A stretch of DNA of 58,145 nt, from assembly GCF_002482385.1 (NCBI RefSeq), contig NZ_DLFW01000013.1:1-58145 (forward strand), written 5' to 3'. This document shows, one piece after another, positions 17,075 through 26,609 of this stretch. Every line of letters starts with the position of its first letter. Within the stretch, counting starts at the first letter, position 1. This DNA is from Dysgonomonas sp. UBA7710 (GTDB lineage Bacteria > Bacteroidota > Bacteroidia > Bacteroidales > Dysgonomonadaceae). The position numbers were made by a program, and so were the translations under genes. The notes under the pieces were generated by a model, which searched no databases, was not told the DNA's origin, and was given only the letters and a program-made list of their open reading frames with translations.

Positions 17075-20000
17075 TTATAAGTTAACACTTAAGCCCAATG
17101 TAATCGATTTCGCCAATGGATAATCTTCTCCACGAGGTGTCGCAAGCTCAGGGTCCCAAAGTTTGAATTTAGACCAGGTCAAAAGATTGGTCCCGACCAA
17201 AAATACCCGGATGTTATTGCAATGAATCCTATTCGTTAAGTTTTTAGGAAGCGTATATCCTATATCTACCGTTTTCAGGCGAAGGTACGCTCCGTTTCGC
17301 AGCCAGAAAGTCGAATTCCTGTAGTTGTTCGCATTCCCGCCGAAACTTAACCGGGGATACGAAGCGTTCGGGTCTTCTGTCGACGGGTCGCCCGAAATAT
17401 CGGCCGCTATCCAGCGGTTAGGCCCCATTACATCTTTTAATACCGTACCCCATTCTCCTTCACTGAACGCATACACGGTTTTTCCGTATGTGAAGAATGT
17501 CGATTTCCCTGCGCCCTGGAAGTGTACGTTTACATCAAATCCATTCCAACTGGCGGATATACCCGCGCCATAAATAAGATTAGGCCTCTGGGTAGCGCCG
17601 ACAGCCACCTGGTCTCCGTCGTCTATAATACCGTCACCATTGACGTCTTTATACTTGATATCGCCTGGCTGAACAGTACCAAAAGTTTGTGTAGGGCTGT
17701 TGCGTATATCATCGTAGTCTTTAAACAAACCTAAGGATATCAACCCTTTAGCCTGATCTACCCGGTAACCTTCCTGGTTCTGATATGCATATACATTGTT
17801 TTCCTCGTCTCTTTCAAGTACTTCGTTCTTACTGTATGTCATATTGCCTCTGACGGTCAGGTTCACATCGCCCAGTTTTTGCCTGTATTCGATACGTCCG
17901 TCAAATCCTCTTGATTTTACTGCTCCCACATTAGCGCTCGGAGTACTTTCCAAACCAACCATAGATGGTAAGAAATTACGCGCCATATATATTCCCTCAC
18001 GTTTTTCATCGAAGAAGTCCACATTGGCCTGGAATTTATCTCCGAAAAGCGATAAATCGAAGCCCAGGTTGTTTTTGGTAGCAATCTCCCAGGTGACATA
18101 CGGCGAAGCAACCTGAGTATACCGCAAGCCTCCGATATAATGGTCGGTGCCGAAATCGGACAATTGATACCCTCCTTCCGGTACCCATATGTTTTGATCG
18201 TTCATGTGCCCTATCTCTGCCATAGAGTATAAATACGGGAAGCGGATATCCCCTAAGTTGTCGTTACCTACCCTACCCCAGGAATAGCGAACTTTGAACA
18301 TGTTCATCCATTCCAGCTTGTCTTTAATGAATTTTTCTTCAGCTATATTCCAGCCTGCCGAGAATGCAGGGAAGAATCCGTATTGCTGGCCTACGGCGAA
18401 GTTTTCCGAACCTGTATATCCGAAATTAAAGTCCGCGAAATAACGCAGGTTCCAGTTATATGTCACGCGTCCGGCCAATCCCTGATTACGCCTCGATACT
18501 CCGTTTTTGATATCGGTTCCTAAATCGACAGTTTTAATAAAAGCGTCCCTTGTATATTTAAGGGCTCCCCCGACATTGTGCCCGTTAAATCCACGGTCCC
18601 AGTTAAGCATTAAATCGAGAAACTCGCGCCGGTTACCGGATGAATAACCACCCTGTACCATTTCACTGGGATCGGAGATATGGGTGAAAACTAATTCGCC
18701 CTGCGCGTTGCGACTGCGTTCAGCTTTCCATTGTTCAGGCCATTTGCGGCGCTGTATATTATTCGAATTCTCTGTATCGAAACCAAAGTGGCCGGTGAAA
18801 CGCAGTCCCTTGGTTATGAAATCGAAGTTTTGCTCAAGGGATACGTTTGTTTGTATATTGTTTTCCCAGTTTTCATTGAAGCCTGTCTGTGTAGCCATCA
18901 CCCATGGATTGGTCTGCCCTCCCGTACCAACAGCGGGCACATAACCATTCGAGTACATTACCGGTGTACGTATAGGAGAATATCCGAAGAGGGAAGCCCA
19001 TACATTATTATTTTCATCACCTACTCCCGGGCTGTTGCGTTTCGACAATATTCCCGATACACCGACTTTCAGCACAGTGGACTTGGTGATGTCTATATCT
19101 GTGTTGAGACGGTAATTCCATCTCTTGTAATTCGCATTGGTATCATAATCCTCTCTGAGCGCTTTATCGGTTTTGTACATACCACCTTCGTCCGAATAGC
19201 TGACGGATACAAAATAACGGGCTGTAGTACCTCCCCCGCTCATATTCATATTGGCACGGTATGCCATGGCGCCATCTTTGAGCAGCAGGTCTTTCCAGTC
19301 TACATTCGGATACAGGTCGGGATCGAGCCCTAAACGCAGTATCTCCAGTTCTTCCGGCTGATAGATCGGGGAAAAGTTGCGGGTGATACGGGACTCGTTC
19401 AATAGGCTGGCATAGGTAGAACCATCGACAAACTCAGGCGTAATAGTACGCGTGTTGTATGTGGTTTCTACTTTAACATCGATGTTTATCTTACCCGATT
19501 TACCGCGTTTGGTGGTGATCAATATAACGCCGTTGGCTCCTTTGGAACCGTAAATAGCCGTAACGGAGGCATCCTTGAGTACCGAGAAAGATTCTATATC
19601 TTCTATATTAATATCGTTCAGGTCGCGCTCAAATCCGTCTACAAGCACAAGCGCACTGCTTCCGCCTCCAAATGTGGAGATTCCGCGAATCCAGAATTCC
19701 GATATATTTTTCCCCGGCTGGCCCGACACAGCCATAGCCATAATACCCGGTACATTACCAGCCAGCGCATTGGATATGCTCGACGTCGGATTTGACTTTA
19801 AGTCCCGCATATTAACCGTAGATACCGCACCGGTCAGGGTTTGCTTTGTCTGCACACCAGTTCCGGTCACTACAATCTCTTTCAATACACTGGACTCAGC
19901 TTCTTTCATTGTGATATCGACCACACGCTGTTCGTTTATCAGGACTTCCTGTCTTTCAAAGCCGATGTAAGAAAAAACCAGCTTCTTGTATCTTTCCAGT

Positions 20001-20191
20001 TTTATCTTATATTTTCCGTCCACATCGGTGATGGTACCCAATCCCGGAGCATCGGCCACGGCGACACTTACGCCAATTAACGGCTCATTACCGGCATCTG
20101 TCACCCGCCCTGTCACTTCAACTGTTTCCTGCGCGAAAGTGTTGAGAGAAAAGGCTATTAATGACATACATATTATTAAAAATTTCTTCAT
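17075..20191 (-). CDS. SusC/RagA-type TonB-dependent transporter (leftward locus)
   Basis: From the ATG at 20191 the protein is 1038 residues with signal peptide MKKFLIICMSLIAFSLNTFA; the ATG at 20212 would add seven residues before it. The order is regulatory beta-sandwich (VTGRVTDAGNEPLIGVSV), the SusC box LKEIVVTGTGV, the plug (KNISEFWIRGISTFGGGSS; SVLKDASVTAIYGSKGANGV) and a barrel ending SITLGLSVNL. It imports an oligosaccharide captured by the partner SusD. The gene is 29 bases downstream of the IPT/NHL lipoprotein gene and 11 upstream of SusD, so all are one operon. Confidence 0.95.
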   Translation of the reverse strand: MKKFLIICMSLIAFSLNTFAQETVEVTGRVTDAGNEPLIGVSVAVADAPGLGTITDVDGKYKIKLERYKKLVFSYIGFERQEVLINEQRVVDITMKEAESSVLKEIVVTGTGVQTKQTLTGAVSTVNMRDLKSNPTSSISNALAGNVPGIMAMAVSGQPGKNISEFWIRGISTFGGGSSALVLVDGFERDLNDINIEDIESFSVLKDASVTAIYGSKGANGVILITTKRGKSGKINIDVKVETTYNTRTITPEFVDGSTYASLLNESRITRNFSPIYQPEELEILRLGLDPDLYPNVDWKDLLLKDGAMAYRANMNMSGGGTTARYFVSVSYSDEGGMYKTDKALREDYDTNANYKRWNYRLNTDIDITKSTVLKVGVSGILSKRNSPGVGDENNNVWASLFGYSPIRTPVMYSNGYVPAVGTGGQTNPWVMATQTGFNENWENNIQTNVSLEQNFDFITKGLRFTGHFGFDTENSNNIQRRKWPEQWKAERSRNAQGELVFTHISDPSEMVQGGYSSGNRREFLDLMLNWDRGFNGHNVGGALKYTRDAFIKTVDLGTDIKNGVSRRNQGLAGRVTYNWNLRYFADFNFGYTGSENFAVGQQYGFFPAFSAGWNIAEEKFIKDKLEWMNMFKVRYSWGRVGNDNLGDIRFPYLYSMAEIGHMNDQNIWVPEGGYQLSDFGTDHYIGGLRYTQVASPYVTWEIATKNNLGFDLSLFGDKFQANVDFFDEKREGIYMARNFLPSMVGLESTPSANVGAVKSRGFDGRIEYRQKLGDVNLTVRGNMTYSKNEVLERDEENNVYAYQNQEGYRVDQAKGLISLGLFKDYDDIRNSPTQTFGTVQPGDIKYKDVNGDGIIDDGDQVAVGATQRPNLIYGAGISASWNGFDVNVHFQGAGKSTFFTYGKTVYAFSEGEWGTVLKDVMGPNRWIAADISGDPSTEDPNASYPRLSFGGNANNYRNSTFWLRNGAYLRLKTVDIGYTLPKNLTNRIHCNNIRVFLVGTNLLTWSKFKLWDPELATPRGEDYPLAKSITLGLSVNL

Positions 20192-20220
20192 AATCGATAT
20201 GTGTTTATTCATAAATTAAA

Positions 20221-21669
20221 TTATTCTTCATCCATTTCTTCCAGGGCAATCTTACGAAGGCGGCGATTTTCGTCATCCGCTACGTAAAATGCGCGTTCTC
20301 CTTCATTATACGCGATTCCCGTAGGACGGTCGAAACGGGCTTCTTCACGCAAATCCCCGTCGATATAACCATAAGGATTGGGATTGATACTGGAACTACC
20401 CCGTCCGGCGAATGTGGTTACAGCGCCCTCAGGCGTCAGTTTACGGATAGCATGATTAAATTTATCTGTAAAGTAAAAATCATATACATCGCTTTTACCA
20501 GCTGCCTCATATTCGGTGTTTTTCACAAACACTCCCTGATAAGGTTGATCGAGGTGCGTGCTGGTACCGACGCCGTCTTCATATCCGCTTTCCCTTATTG
20601 TCCCGCATACTACATAGGGTTGATTGAACTGTTGCTTTTCCCAGTTGTAATCGACGCGTAAGATATAATGTTTATTGACTATCACTACATATGCGTAGTT
20701 TCCCGTAGGGTGTATAATGATACGGTATTCCCATTCCGGGTCGTGGACAAAAAATAGTGAGACATAGTCTTTAGGCCCCAATCCTTCGCTGAAATATTTG
20801 TTCAGGTCGTAACGGTAGAATTGTCCTTTTTCGTAACTGTTGAAATACATTTCGCCATTTACAGGATGAACCGCCACCGTGTTGCATTGCTTATACCTGG
20901 TGATGATGTCTTTGTTCACAAAGTTTTGGGCGCGGTCGACCCTGATAACATTCCGGTCGTCTTCTCCGCCCCTGTCTTCCGCGACAAGCATGTACTGCCC
21001 ATCGATGGTAAAATCAATTGCGCGGGGACGGTCAAACCCTCCCTGTCTTTTGGTGATGGTGCTGTCCTGAAAATTTATCAGATAGAGCCCGTCGTTTCCA
21101 TCACATACCATCCACAGGTTTTTAGGATTCACCGGGTCGAATTTCAGCCATCCCGAGTTTCTGAACCCTGCCGCCATTTTGTTTGGATCTGGGTCTTTAA
21201 ACTTCCCGTCTTTCCATCCCTGGTCATCCCTGTCGGTTTTATACCCGGCCACTGTGGAAACGACCATCTTCCGTTGATATTGGAATATTTCCCCGGCTTC
21301 GGCTACGACAGGATTGTCTCCTTTTCCCACCCATACTTCGATGTTTCCTTTTATTGCTTTTCCGGGAACCAGACAGTAAAGGCTTTCACCTTCCACACCT
21401 ATCACTTTGGCCTCTTTGCCGCCAATATATACGCGGATAAGGCTAAGGTCATTACCAAAGTTTTTTCCGTAAATGACCAATCGCTGTCCTATACCTCCTT
21501 CTTTAGGAAGGAAATTGGTTATCACTACCGGTTGGGAAGAATCAAAAGGAGGCGCGCTGTTGCTGTTCTCATTGTTATCTTTGCAGCTTGTGAGGCAAAG
21601 AAATAGCAGGAGCGGCATTATCCACCGGATACGCCACCAAGATTTAAACTTTTCCATAATGTTTTTCAT
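20221..21669 (-). CDS. IPT/TIG plus NHL-repeat surface lipoprotein
   Basis: The 482-residue protein has a lipoprotein signal ending LLFLCLTSC (ATG at 21657 is an equally good start). Residues about 48-130 form an IPT/TIG immunoglobulin-like domain (ITNFLPKEGGIGQRLVIYGKNFG). The rest is an NHL-type beta-propeller with repeated blades such as PRAIDFTIDGQYMLVAED, HAIRKLTPEGAVTTFAGRG and FYVADDENRRLRKI. It stands first before SusC in the operon, where SusE/SusF-like glycan-binding proteins also occur, so surface glycan binding is likely. An enzymatic propeller function cannot be excluded. Confidence 0.85.
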   Translation of the reverse strand: MKNIMEKFKSWWRIRWIMPLLLFLCLTSCKDNNENSNSAPPFDSSQPVVITNFLPKEGGIGQRLVIYGKNFGNDLSLIRVYIGGKEAKVIGVEGESLYCLVPGKAIKGNIEVWVGKGDNPVVAEAGEIFQYQRKMVVSTVAGYKTDRDDQGWKDGKFKDPDPNKMAAGFRNSGWLKFDPVNPKNLWMVCDGNDGLYLINFQDSTITKRQGGFDRPRAIDFTIDGQYMLVAEDRGGEDDRNVIRVDRAQNFVNKDIITRYKQCNTVAVHPVNGEMYFNSYEKGQFYRYDLNKYFSEGLGPKDYVSLFFVHDPEWEYRIIIHPTGNYAYVVIVNKHYILRVDYNWEKQQFNQPYVVCGTIRESGYEDGVGTSTHLDQPYQGVFVKNTEYEAAGKSDVYDFYFTDKFNHAIRKLTPEGAVTTFAGRGSSSINPNPYGYIDGDLREEARFDRPTGIAYNEGERAFYVADDENRRLRKIALEEMDEE

Positions 21670-21725
21670 TGAGTTTTAAATATTTTATTGACTGATACTT
21701 AAGAGAGCTGTTCTTAATGATATTT

Positions 21726-22703
21726 TCAAAATTCATTTGATGAAAAGGTAAAAGTCAGACTTTCTGTACCTGCATCATACGCACTTGATTTTGAAACCGT
21801 CTTTATATATGTAGGGGTAGAAGAAGTGTCTCTTTTTTGAGCAATAACATTGACTGTTCCGGTCTTAACAGGCTTCCAATAAAAACCATTAATCCCTCCC
21901 ATTGCAAAATTTTTATCATAAGAATGTTCCCCAAATGATACAAAATAAGAATAATCATCATGATTTGAATCGGGAGGTATACTCACATAAATTTTAATTC
22001 TTCCATATACTCCAGTATTTGGATCTCCTAACAAAGGACTTCCTGAACCGTAAATGTTATTAACTATGCGGTTACAATAAGCCCATTTGGAAACTAAGTT
22101 GGCATTATATTTCGGTTCTGTTATTGTGCCAATATTTGGACCTGGGAAATCTTTATGCACCATTCTTATTCTGATTTCTAAATTACCATAAGCGAAATCT
22201 GTAGAATTTAGGTCTAAAGCTGCCTCATGCCCCAGAATATTATAGATTCCATATGTTCGGTATGGAACTCCCTCAACGTTAGCTACATTTCCTGGGGTTA
22301 TCCAATCATAATTACCAATCCGGTATTGTACTTGCATTCTATAGTCTCGGAAATTAGAATAATTATATGGCGGGTATCCATTCCAAATAATATTTATATA
22401 ATGGAAATAGTTGTTTGGTGAATACGGAGAATAAGGAGTGTCTAGATAATAAACATCATATAAGTAACAACCAAAAGTTCCCTCCCTATTATGCCACCAT
22501 TCTATACCTGGAGCGATATAAAGGCCTTGATTAGTGTCGAGTATATAATTATCTGTATAAACAATGGATTTTAACTCTTTTTTCTCTTCTTTTTGTTCTT
22601 TTTCATCATTATCGGTTATAAGATCATTGGATTCGTTGCTACAAGACAATAACGTACACAAAACTGTTACAGTCAAATACATTAGATACTTTAATTTTTT
22701 CAT
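21726..22703 (-). CDS. Unrecognised lipoprotein at the head of the leftward locus
   Basis: The 325-residue protein has a lipoprotein signal (VTVLCTLLSC, Cys about 20) followed by a charged, Lys/Glu-rich linker at about 33-46. The body is rich in Tyr, Asn, Trp and Gly and predicted beta, with blocks such as GIEWWHNREGTFGCYLYDVYY and VSFGEHSYDKNFAMGGINGFYW. I do not recognise a family. It is the first gene leftward of the shared palindromic leader and lies 56 bases before the IPT/NHL gene, so it belongs to the glycan locus. A surface adhesin or glycan-binding role is a guess. Its coding sequence looks more AT-rich than its neighbours, which may hint at separate acquisition. Confidence 0.7.
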   Translation of the reverse strand: MKKLKYLMYLTVTVLCTLLSCSNESNDLITDNDEKEQKEEKKELKSIVYTDNYILDTNQGLYIAPGIEWWHNREGTFGCYLYDVYYLDTPYSPYSPNNYFHYINIIWNGYPPYNYSNFRDYRMQVQYRIGNYDWITPGNVANVEGVPYRTYGIYNILGHEAALDLNSTDFAYGNLEIRIRMVHKDFPGPNIGTITEPKYNANLVSKWAYCNRIVNNIYGSGSPLLGDPNTGVYGRIKIYVSIPPDSNHDDYSYFVSFGEHSYDKNFAMGGINGFYWKPVKTGTVNVIAQKRDTSSTPTYIKTVSKSSAYDAGTESLTFTFSSNEF

Positions 22704-22855
22704 AGTGTTACATTTTATTAATTTGAAATATTAATACTAATGGTCAATGTTTTTTTCATAATTAAGATTAAATTTTTTCTATAATAAATTTCTTAGTCTT
22801 ACTTAGAGGGATAAGTAATTACCCTCATTTTCGGATCATTATTTTATTTTCAGAT

Positions 22856-23192
22856 TAAGGTTAGTTGATTTAATTCTCTGATCTATTGTTATCTTTTTTG
22901 CTTTCCCATAGGCGATAAATTTTAGAGGTTAGTAATTGGTTTTTTGAATATGAATGGATGATTTCCCTTTTCTAAGTTTTGACAGGTGCGTATAGATGCA
23001 GAAACCCCTCTCCCGGGAACAAAAAAGTTCTCCGGAAGAAGGTTTTTTGCGTCTATACGCACTTATCAAAACTTAAAGAAGGGAAAACATCCATTCATAT
23101 TAAAAACTCCAATTATTAACCTCTAAAATTTATAGCCTATGGAAAAATAAAAAAGATAACAGTAGATCAGAGATTTTAAACAACTAACCTTA
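22856..23192. promoter_or_regulatory. 337-bp near-palindrome between two divergent glycan loci
   Basis: Bases 22856-23020 read rightward are nearly the reverse complement of 23027-23192 with hardly any gap; the axis is near 23024 and the centre is CCGGGAAC-A6-GTTCTCCGG. Shared words include TAAGGTTAGTTG, CTCTGATCTA, GTTATCTTTTTT, ATAAATTTTAGAGGTTA, ATATGAATGGATG and GTGCGTATAGA. The outcome is that both operons have the same roughly 165-bp sequence upstream in the same outward orientation. It could be a duplicated leader or regulator-binding region, or a palindromic MITE. I see no clean target duplication and no intact gene inside. Confidence 0.85.
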
Positions 23193-23333
23193 TTCGTAAT
23201 TATTATAACAATGAAAATAACAAAAAACTCCTATCGACTGGATATTCCTCTGTGTCTAAGAGTTATAAAACGCCCCTCTGAGACACAATTAAATAGTAAA
23301 GAACCGCAAATTACTAACTTTAATTAACCTATT

Positions 23334-26300
23334 ATGAAAGACATTTTTACTAAGAAAGTATTTATGTGCATAAGAACGGGATTGCTTATAATAACATTAT
23401 TAGCAACAGGAAGCCCGCAATATATATCGGCTTCAGTACATAAAACCGAACAAGCCCAGAAGGAAGTGACAGGGAAGGTTTTCGACAGTTCTAACAAAGA
23501 GACATTGCCCGGTGTCAGCGTTTCTGTAAAAGGAACAAACATTGCCACTATGACAGATGCAGACGGTAACTTCTCCATAAAAGTTCCGTATGCTGAAGCT
23601 ACTCTCGTTTTCTCATATATCGGATTCCAGCCGCAACAGATAGAACTGAAAGGCAGATCAACACTAAACGTCGATCTGGTCGAGGACATCAAGGCGCTGG
23701 ATGAAGTTGTAGTTGTAGGTTACACAACTCAGAAAAGAGAGAATATCACAGGCGCGGTAGCAACCATCACGACGAAAGACCTCGTACAAAGTCCCACCGC
23801 AAATATAAACAACGCGTTAGCCGGACGACTTCCGGGTTTGATTGTAAACCAGTTCAGTGGAGGAGAACCGGGCGTAGATAAATCCGAATTGTTTATTCGG
23901 GGTAAGTCCACTTATGGGGATCAGTCTCCAATCGTAATCGTTGACGGAGTAGAACGCGACATGTCCTATCTGGCGGCAGACGAGATCGAAACATTCACCA
24001 TATTGAAAGATGCTGCTTCTACTGCACCTTATGGTATCCGTGGAGCCAATGGAGTTATAGTTGTTACCACCAAGCGCGGTAAAGCTTCGGAAAAGGCTTC
24101 TGTGAACTTCAAGGCTTCTTTTGGATTTAATAAAGTAGGTAAAACCCCTAATTTATTAGGCTCTGCCGATTATGCGACTCTATATAACGAAGCATCGCGA
24201 AATGACGCCATGATGAACGGAACCCTGGAAAACTTTAAATATCCGTTCACTGACGAAGCTATTGCCAATTTCAGAATGGCCAAAGGTGATAATTCGGATG
24301 GCTTGGGATACAACTGGGACTATTTCGATTATATGTTCAAATCTGCCGCCCAGCAAGACTATAACCTGTCGGTTCGCGGCGGTACAGATAAGGTCAGATA
24401 CTTTGTTATGGCCGGACATATGAATCAGGGAACCAATTACGACCATGTCGACTTATCCGATTATGACACATCTCCCAATTTCAAAAAATATAATTTCCGT
24501 TCGAATATAGATGTAGATATTACTGATAAGTTCTGGGTGAAACTGGACTTGGGCGCACGAATAACAGACCGTACAAATATTGGTTCGGCGGCCAGCCGTC
24601 TGGTAAATATTGCAATGACCCAGCCTCCCTACCTGCCGATTGTTCTGGAACAAAATGATAATCCGGCGAATCAAAGTTATTTCGTCAACAATCCTAAGGG
24701 GATGCTGTTCGGAGACCAGATTTATCGTTTCAACCTATTAGGGGAATTATCCCGTTCGGGCTACCACACCCAAAAGTTCACATATCTGGAAGGTAGCTTC
24801 TCTATGGGATACGATCTGGACTTCATTACAAAAGGATTAAAAATCGAAGGAACCTTCTCTTATGATGCCCGTGAAGAACAATGGACAAGGAGGGAGGTTA
24901 ATACTTATAGCGAAGGATACCGCCAATACCCTTCTTACGCCACATTCAAGCCTACAGATGGTATTGACATTTACAGGACTCCCGGCCATTACCAAGGAAC
25001 ATATTCTACCGGTAATAAATACAATACAGACCAGACGGTAGGTAATAACTTCACTCAAAGCAACCCTTCCAACAGGACATACTATCAGGCAAAATTAATG
25101 TATCAGAACTCATTTGCACAGAATCATAATGTGACCGGAATGTTTCTGTTCAACCGCTCCACAGAAGGTCAATATGATGGTGATAAAGTTCGTCCCGATC
25201 ACAGATATCAAGGCTTGACCGGACAGTTTACATATAATTTCTCAGACCGTTATTTTGCGGAATTCAACTTCGGGTATAACGGTTCCGAAAACTTTGCAAA
25301 AGAAAAACGTTACGGATTCTTCCCTGCCGGTTCTGTGGGATGGGTAATCTCCAATGAATCATTCATGAATAGTACAAAATCGTGGATGGATTTCTTAAAG
25401 ATCAGAGGTTCATACGGTTTGGTAGGTAGTGACAAACTTCCGGGAGGACGATTCGGTTATCTGCAATTTTTCGAAGGTGGTGAAGGCTACAACTTCGGGG
25501 AAGGAGGCTTCAACACAAATCCGGGCGGATGGAGAGAAGGTGCTTTAGCCAACAGAGTTTTGACCTGGGAAAAAGCCCAGAAATTAAATATCGGGCTGGA
25601 CGCTAATTTCCTGAAACAACGGCTGAGACTTTCATTCGACTACTTCTACGAGAACAGATACGATATCCTTACCGAACTGACAGGCGACAAACTAGGTTTC
25701 CCTGACATAGTAGGAAAAGACGCTCCCCGCATAAATTCAGGTAAAGTGAAAAATCACGGACTTGAATTTGAGGTGACATGGGCAGATAAGATAGGTAGAG
25801 ATTTCAGATATTTCATTAAGCCTAATTTCACATTCGCCCGTAATAGGGTTGATTACATGAATGAAGTTGTCTATGAATATGCATGGAGACGGAAAACAGG
25901 GCAAGCTCTGGATGTAAATATGCTTTATGTGTTCGACCACTTTGTTGCAGACCAAGCCGAAGCAGACAAATTGAATGCTGATGGCTATCAGCCATGGGGA
26001 ACCTTGATACCGGGAGATGCTGTTTACAAAGATCTGGATGGAGACGGGGTTATTACCGACCAGAACGACCGTATGGCGATGGGATATCCCCGCAGCCCGG
26101 AAATCCAATTCGGATTACCGATTACGCTACAATATAAAGGATTCGATTTTAGTGTACTCTTCCAGGGTGCGACAAACTCTACCATCATGCTGAAAGATGC
26201 TGCCGTATTTGATTTTCCTAACTTCGACCAGGACAAAATAGGACGCGTAAGACCTATGCATCTCGACAGATGGACTCCTGAAACTGCGGCAACAGCCAAA

Positions 26301-26594
26301 TATCCGGCTTTGCATATAGGTACACACTCTAATAATAAGAATGAAAGCAGTTCTCTTTTCATGTACGATGGTTCGTATATAAGGTTAAAGAATATAGAAC
26401 TCGGTTACACAATACCCCGCAAGATCATAAGAGTAGCAGGACTGAGCAATGTCAGAGTATATGCTCAGGCTCAGAACCTGGCTACATGGGATAAACTGGG
26501 TGATGTAGATGTAGACCCTGAAATGCGTAATGGAGGAGGAGACTGGTATCCTATATTAAAGGTATTTAATTTTGGTGTGGATATTACATTTTAA
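23334..26594 (+). CDS. SusC/RagA-type TonB-dependent transporter (rightward locus)
   Basis: The 1086-residue protein has an N-terminal export signal (MCIRTGLLIITLLATG region) and then the regulatory beta-sandwich (VTGKVFDSSNKETLPGVSV), the SusC box LDEVVVVGYTTQ, the plug (DKSELFIRGKSTYGDQSP; TILKDAASTAPYGIRGANGV) and a barrel ending LKVFNFGVDITF. A calcium-loop-like segment (DLDGDGVITDQND) lies near residue 900. It pairs with the SusD gene 15 bases downstream. It is paralogous in layout to the SusC of the leftward locus and shares its palindromic upstream region. Confidence 0.95.
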   Translation: MKDIFTKKVFMCIRTGLLIITLLATGSPQYISASVHKTEQAQKEVTGKVFDSSNKETLPGVSVSVKGTNIATMTDADGNFSIKVPYAEATLVFSYIGFQPQQIELKGRSTLNVDLVEDIKALDEVVVVGYTTQKRENITGAVATITTKDLVQSPTANINNALAGRLPGLIVNQFSGGEPGVDKSELFIRGKSTYGDQSPIVIVDGVERDMSYLAADEIETFTILKDAASTAPYGIRGANGVIVVTTKRGKASEKASVNFKASFGFNKVGKTPNLLGSADYATLYNEASRNDAMMNGTLENFKYPFTDEAIANFRMAKGDNSDGLGYNWDYFDYMFKSAAQQDYNLSVRGGTDKVRYFVMAGHMNQGTNYDHVDLSDYDTSPNFKKYNFRSNIDVDITDKFWVKLDLGARITDRTNIGSAASRLVNIAMTQPPYLPIVLEQNDNPANQSYFVNNPKGMLFGDQIYRFNLLGELSRSGYHTQKFTYLEGSFSMGYDLDFITKGLKIEGTFSYDAREEQWTRREVNTYSEGYRQYPSYATFKPTDGIDIYRTPGHYQGTYSTGNKYNTDQTVGNNFTQSNPSNRTYYQAKLMYQNSFAQNHNVTGMFLFNRSTEGQYDGDKVRPDHRYQGLTGQFTYNFSDRYFAEFNFGYNGSENFAKEKRYGFFPAGSVGWVISNESFMNSTKSWMDFLKIRGSYGLVGSDKLPGGRFGYLQFFEGGEGYNFGEGGFNTNPGGWREGALANRVLTWEKAQKLNIGLDANFLKQRLRLSFDYFYENRYDILTELTGDKLGFPDIVGKDAPRINSGKVKNHGLEFEVTWADKIGRDFRYFIKPNFTFARNRVDYMNEVVYEYAWRRKTGQALDVNMLYVFDHFVADQAEADKLNADGYQPWGTLIPGDAVYKDLDGDGVITDQNDRMAMGYPRSPEIQFGLPITLQYKGFDFSVLFQGATNSTIMLKDAAVFDFPNFDQDKIGRVRPMHLDRWTPETAATAKYPALHIGTHSNNKNESSSLFMYDGSYIRLKNIELGYTIPRKIIRVAGLSNVRVYAQAQNLATWDKLGDVDVDPEMRNGGGDWYPILKVFNFGVDITF

Positions 26595-26609
26595 TAAAAT
26601 AACAAGAAT

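Noticed and set aside
18731..19333. Plus-strand frame of 200 codons
   Set aside because: It is antisense to the plug and barrel of SusC; open frames opposite such genes are common.
20821..21606. Long plus-strand frame of 261 codons
   Set aside because: It lies wholly antisense to the IPT/NHL lipoprotein gene, which has clear domains. The frame has no family signature.
23211..23327. 38-codon frame just before the rightward SusC
   Set aside because: It opens MKITKNSYRLDIPLCLRVIK and ends six bases before the SusC ATG, but I see no promoter or family and it is within the leader; kept only as a note.
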